This document shows positions 60,871 to 64,000 of a DNA stretch of 64,000 nucleotides, one piece after another. A program made the translations under genes and the position numbers. The DNA is from Leclercia adecarboxylata (GTDB lineage: Bacteria; Pseudomonadota; Gammaproteobacteria; Enterobacterales; Enterobacteriaceae). The notes under the pieces were generated by a model. The model was not told the DNA's origin and did not search any database. It saw only the letters and a program-made list of their open reading frames with translations. The stretch covers positions 434,001-498,000 of the forward strand of contig LR590464.1 in assembly GCA_901472455.1 (NCBI GenBank), read 5' to 3'. The first letter of the stretch is position 1, and every line of letters begins with the position of its first letter.

Positions 60871-63192
60871 TTAGTTCACATGATAAAGATGTAGTTGTAA
60901 TTGTTTAAAAGCTGCTAATACAAATGCAGGTTTACCGCCGAAAGCTATTGAAGCGTCTTTGATAGTACCCACACCCGAGAGCTCGATCAGTGCAGGTAGG
61001 CGCTCTCTGGATAATTCCATAACGCCAATCTTCTCATAGCGACTCAAAACAAAGTGCAGAAATTTATTAGCACTTTCCTGTGGATATTGAGCAAAGAAAA
61101 CAGTATCCGACCGAAGCGCCTCAACTCTGGATTTACGCGTTGCCATCGGCCTTTCAAACGCTAAAAATGCTAGTAGATCGAATATGTCACAGTCGTCGGC
61201 CTCGAACATGCGACGCAGAGCGGATAGCTGCTCTGTGTCAAAGCCAGCTTGTACCAACTTGGTCAGCAGTTGTTCGCGCAAGTCAGGGTCTGACCAGATA
61301 TCTCTGGAGTTCATCGACACTTTTGAATAGTCCTGGCAATTGTTGAATTAGCCGTTCGACAAACTCCTGAATCGAGAGAGGCTTACCGCTCTCGTCGATA
61401 TAGCGGGTTTCTATATCGATGACCTTGAGTTCACGGTGTTTACCGAGTTTTACTTTCAGTCGCGGGCGGGGTTCGCTTGGATTCAGATTCTGTCCTGTCT
61501 CCACCTTCTGGTGGCTCGGGTGAAGAGGGCGGCGGCGTAGGTTCGCTGGTTGCGCCCGGCTCTGGAGCTTGGGGCTCGCCCATCCCATTCTTCGTCATAG
61601 AAGTTATTAGTCGCACCGCGAAAATCCACGATGGTGAAGTAGTCTTTACCATCGAACACTCGAGTACCACGGACCAACAATCTGTTTGAACTCCACCATT
61701 GAGTCTATGGTTCGATCCAGCACTACGTTGCGTACGTTACGGGCATCAACGCCGGTAGTGAGCATTTGTGATGAGGTAATAATGGTAGGGATGTTTTTGT
61801 CATTGTCCTGAAATTTTTCCAGCAGTTCGCGACCGATCTTGCCTTCGTCACTGGTGACCCGTACACAGTAATGCGGATCTTTAACTGATTTGTTTTTATT
61901 AATCATGTCGCGCATGGTTAGCGCATGATTTTGGTTTTCACAGAAGACAATAGTTTTATCCAGCGGGTTGATGTTTTGCAAAATTGCTTTCGCAACCAAC
62001 TCAGTGCGTTTCATCTACAATGATTTTGCGGTCGTAATCTTCGACCTGATATAAATCTTGACTAGATTCACCTTCGACGATGACATCATCATTGGTGGAG
62101 AACTAATTCATCCAAATTAGTTCTAATGCGCTTAACCCGGTATGGTGTGAGAAAACCGTCGTTGATACCATCCTTTAGTGAATACACATAGGCAGGCTGG
62201 CCAAAATATTCATAGGTGTCCACGTTGTCTGAGCGTTTTGGTGTGGCAGTCAAACCCAAATGCACAGCGCTACTGAAGTGATCAAGAAATTGCTCGCCAG
62301 GAACCTGCTTCATTGGCAGCACCTCTGTGACATTCATCAATCAATACCATGTCAAAGAAATCTTTGGGATAGGCTTTATAGTAGCCATCAATGTTTTCCC
62401 GTTCCGCAATCGCCTGATAGATCGCAAAAAAGATGTGTGCGTTGGTGGGCACCACGCCATTGCGCTTGCGAACTTCCTCCCCATTAATTTTAATCAAATC
62501 TTTTTCATAGGGGTTGAAGGTGTTAATGGCTTGGTCTGCAAGGATATTACGATCGGCCAGAAACAGAATGCGTGGTCTGCGCGAACCGGGGTTGTCGCGG
62601 TTCCAGCGAGCCTGAAATACTTTATGAACGATTTGGAAGGCAATGAATGTTTTACCAGTGCCAGTAGCTAGTGTGAGCAAGATTCGGGATTTACCCTCAC
62701 CGATTGCGTCTGTAACGGAATGGACTGCCAGTTCCTGGTAATAACGTGGTTGCATTGCTCCTACCAAGTGAAACGGGATGTTTCTTAGTTCTTGACTTAA
62801 TCCCGTAGTTTCACTTGTATAGCGTTTTTCTAGCTCTACAGGTGTTGGATAGAACTCAATATAGTCGCCTTTGCCTGTTTCCAGATCGAATTCGTAGGTT
62901 TGCTTACCGTTGCTTGAATAGACGAAACGAACGCAAAGCTTCTTAGCGTAGTCGATGGCTTGTTGCAGGCCTTTCGTAGGATGCTCGGATTCTTTTTTAG
63001 CTTCCACCACTGCCAAATAGCGACTGTCTTTATGAAGCAGATAATCCACAAAACAACGCCGCCCACGCACACACCTGCCATCTTTCTACCGTCGGTGAAG
63101 TAATGCTCCCGGCTGACGTTGCTCGATAGCCAACCAGCTGAAACCAAAGCTGGATCAATATAGTTCGCTCGAGTATCTGCTTCAGAGGCCAT
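60871..63192 (-). CDS. hsdR: Type I restriction endonuclease subunit HsdR (frame broken)
   Basis: Motor and nuclease subunit. Start 63192 (MASEADTRANYIDPALVSAG). Nuclease core around FVDYLLH and LAVVEAKKES. Helicase motifs: TLATGTGKTFIAFQ (Walker A), VLIDECHRGAA (DEAD-type), GLTATPKR, and IVFCENQNHALTMRDMI in the second RecA fold. The C-terminal domain (DLLAFLAFERPMATRKSRVE, ANKFLHFVLSRYEKIGVMEL) is of the EcoEI type. The gene is broken near 63085, 62325, 62100, 62020, 61690, 61570, 61480 and 61315; the pieces overlap end to end and make about 770 residues. Each indel is small, so loss of function cannot be claimed from this sequence alone. Confidence 0.88.
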
Positions 63193-63203
63193 TAGGCTGC
63201 TCC

Positions 63204-63392
63204 TTAGTCATTTTGGCTTGGCATCAATTCCAATAGCTCACCAACAGTGCAATCGAATAGTACGCAGATCTGCTTAATGGCATTTAGATCTACCTTCTGT
63301 GCCGTCTCTTTATAGAGCAGGGTCACTGTAGCGCGGCTGAGCCCAGTTTCCCTGGCAACGTCTGCAATGCGCAATTTGTGTTCGCCCATCAT
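63204..63392 (-). CDS. XRE-family regulator (controller-type protein)
   Basis: 62-residue Cro/C1 helix-turn-helix: LRIADVARETGLSRATVTLL with CVLFDCTVGELLELMP at the end. No effector domain, as in restriction-modification controller (C) proteins. First gene of the minus-strand operon; AAGGAG overlaps its stop and serves hsdR, 11 bp downstream. An inverted repeat lies upstream as a possible self-operator. Confidence 0.85.
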   Translation of the reverse strand: MMGEHKLRIADVARETGLSRATVTLLYKETAQKVDLNAIKQICVLFDCTVGELLELMPSQND

Positions 63393-63436
63393 TCGGGCGA
63401 GGGTGGCAGCGGATCATGGCTGTGACTCTGGGTATA

Positions 63437-63459
63437 GTGGTAACTTAAGAGAATACCAC
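63437..63459 (-). promoter_or_regulatory. Inverted repeat upstream of the XRE gene, candidate operator
   Basis: GTGGTA and TACCAC flank 11 bases, centred about 56 bp before the XRE start. Symmetry and position suit control of the defence operon by its own small regulator. Confidence 0.5.
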
Positions 63460-63821
63460 GACTTACTGATTTACAAAGTGTTTTGTGAGTTGAAGTTGAA
63501 TTTTGACGTTTAAACTACGTTTTTAGGTATTGGTAACAATAGGGCTGGCAAAGAAATGACACAGATTGAAGATCGTCGAGTTGGCTTAACTAAGGACCCC
63601 TATTAATTGATAACTCTTTGCTAGTTAAAATCTTTGTATCATTTGTCAAATGTACCAGACCAAATAAAAATTATTGCGAACGATACCGCATCGTGGCCAA
63701 TGCTTAACCATATGTTGCATTTATATCAACGATATCAATAATTTTTATTAAGTCATGGGGATGAGCAATGGACAGGAACACTCAGGGATTTGCATCATAA
63801 CCAACTACGAGAACAAATACC
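63460..63821. other. AT-rich intergenic stretch
   Basis: I see no coding signal on either strand; the region is AT-rich and probably holds promoters for the defence operon. The short open frame on the plus strand (63755-63973) is antisense to a better-supported gene. Confidence 0.5.
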
Positions 63822-64000
63822 TCATTTCGCAAACGTCACCGGTATCGTCAGGGTATCAAGGTCATTCATTTCTGTGCTGTAGATATGTTCTCCGCACTCC
63901 GGGCAACACCGCTGACCATGATAATCACGTTGGCAGAGTACGCAGAAGTAATCTTTTTCTGAAGGTGCTATGACGGATACATCATCACGTTCAATAAGTG
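63822..64000 (-). CDS. C-terminal part of a zinc-ribbon protein (runs off the window)
   Basis: The minus strand reads LIERDDVSVIAPSEKDYFCV, then LCQRDYHGQRCCPECGEHIY, then STEMNDLDTLTIPVTFAK and a stop at 63822. CxxC and CxxC knuckles (CVLC, CPEC) make a zinc ribbon. The 5' part lies beyond the window. The family is not recognised; small zinc-ribbon proteins of this kind are common in P4-like islands. Confidence 0.6.
   Translation of the reverse strand, partial: LIERDDVSVIAPSEKDYFCVLCQRDYHGQRCCPECGEHIYSTEMNDLDTLTIPVTFAK

Noticed and set aside
60871-61320. Separate small gene between hsdR and the ATPase gene
   Set aside because: Its protein is the C-terminal domain of EcoEI-type HsdR; a frameshift near 61315 separates it from the rest.
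63755-63973. 72-codon plus-strand frame at the window end
   Set aside because: Antisense to the zinc-ribbon C-terminus, which has clear CxxC knuckles.

Overview
The window is a chromosomal segment of a gamma-proteobacterium of the Enterobacteriaceae, close to Enterobacter, Leclercia or Lelliottia. This rests on near-identical E. coli-type proteins (YtfR/YtfT/YjfF, Fbp, Mpl, NrdD/NrdG, TreR/B/C, MgtA, PyrB/PyrI, ArgF, RraB), a GC-rich backbone, and many copies of the CCCTCACCC...GGGGAGAGGG intergenic hairpin family. A large share of the genes carries single-base indels, mostly one extra base in a short run of G, C or A. Removing them restores family-typical proteins, so they look like sequence-quality errors rather than gene decay. 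Broken genes are therefore given as one feature from the real start to the real stop.

Layout. 1-504: hairpin minisatellite. 505-4034: galactofuranose ABC transporter genes ytfR-ytfT-yjfF. 4057-6029: FliA-driven chemoreceptor and a LysR fragment. 6626-11866: fbp, mpl, darP, pmbA, cybC. 11905-12242: hok/sok type I toxin-antitoxin locus. 12351-21423: carbohydrate-acid operon with a PRD protein, four poorly understood SFCGS/DUF4312/DUF4311/DUF4310 proteins, an amidohydrolase, DgaE and DgaF, followed by a periplasmic lactonase-fold protein and a BglG/LicR-type PTS-controlled regulator. 21425-24629: anaerobic ribonucleotide reductase. 24752-29011: trehalose PTS operon and TreR. 29090-32106: PhoP box, mgtL leader, mgtA. 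32425-36393: a chitin-directed pair (GH20 hexosaminidase and GbpA-like LPMO). 36534-39240: ridA, pyrLBI, tabA. 39890-46843: yagEFGH and its regulator yagI (D-xylonate and xyloside breakdown). 47099-50813: an orphan cysteine-rich protein, argF with ARG boxes, rraB, miaE, an unknown membrane-anchored protein.

50894-64000 is a genomic island in the tRNA-Leu gene leuX: a P4-type integrase, then an AT-richer block read entirely on the minus strand. In transcription order it holds an XRE regulator, hsdR, an OLD/PARIS-like AAA-ATPase with TOPRIM domain, hsdM, hsdS, a Shedu-like DUF4263 nuclease and a GHKL ATPase with a C-terminal restriction-endonuclease-like domain. Gene ends touch or overlap, so this looks like one multi-layer anti-phage operon of about 10.5 kb.

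The strongest candidates for something new are this defence operon, above all the coupled GHKL-ATPase/DUF4263 pair; a roughly 300-nt dispersed element (6176 and 39276) whose two copies keep RNA-like stems, one by compensatory changes; and the DUF4310-4312/SFCGS membrane system. The order yagEFGHI-argF also matches the block in the E. coli K-12 CP4-6 prophage and points to where that second ornithine transcarbamylase came from.
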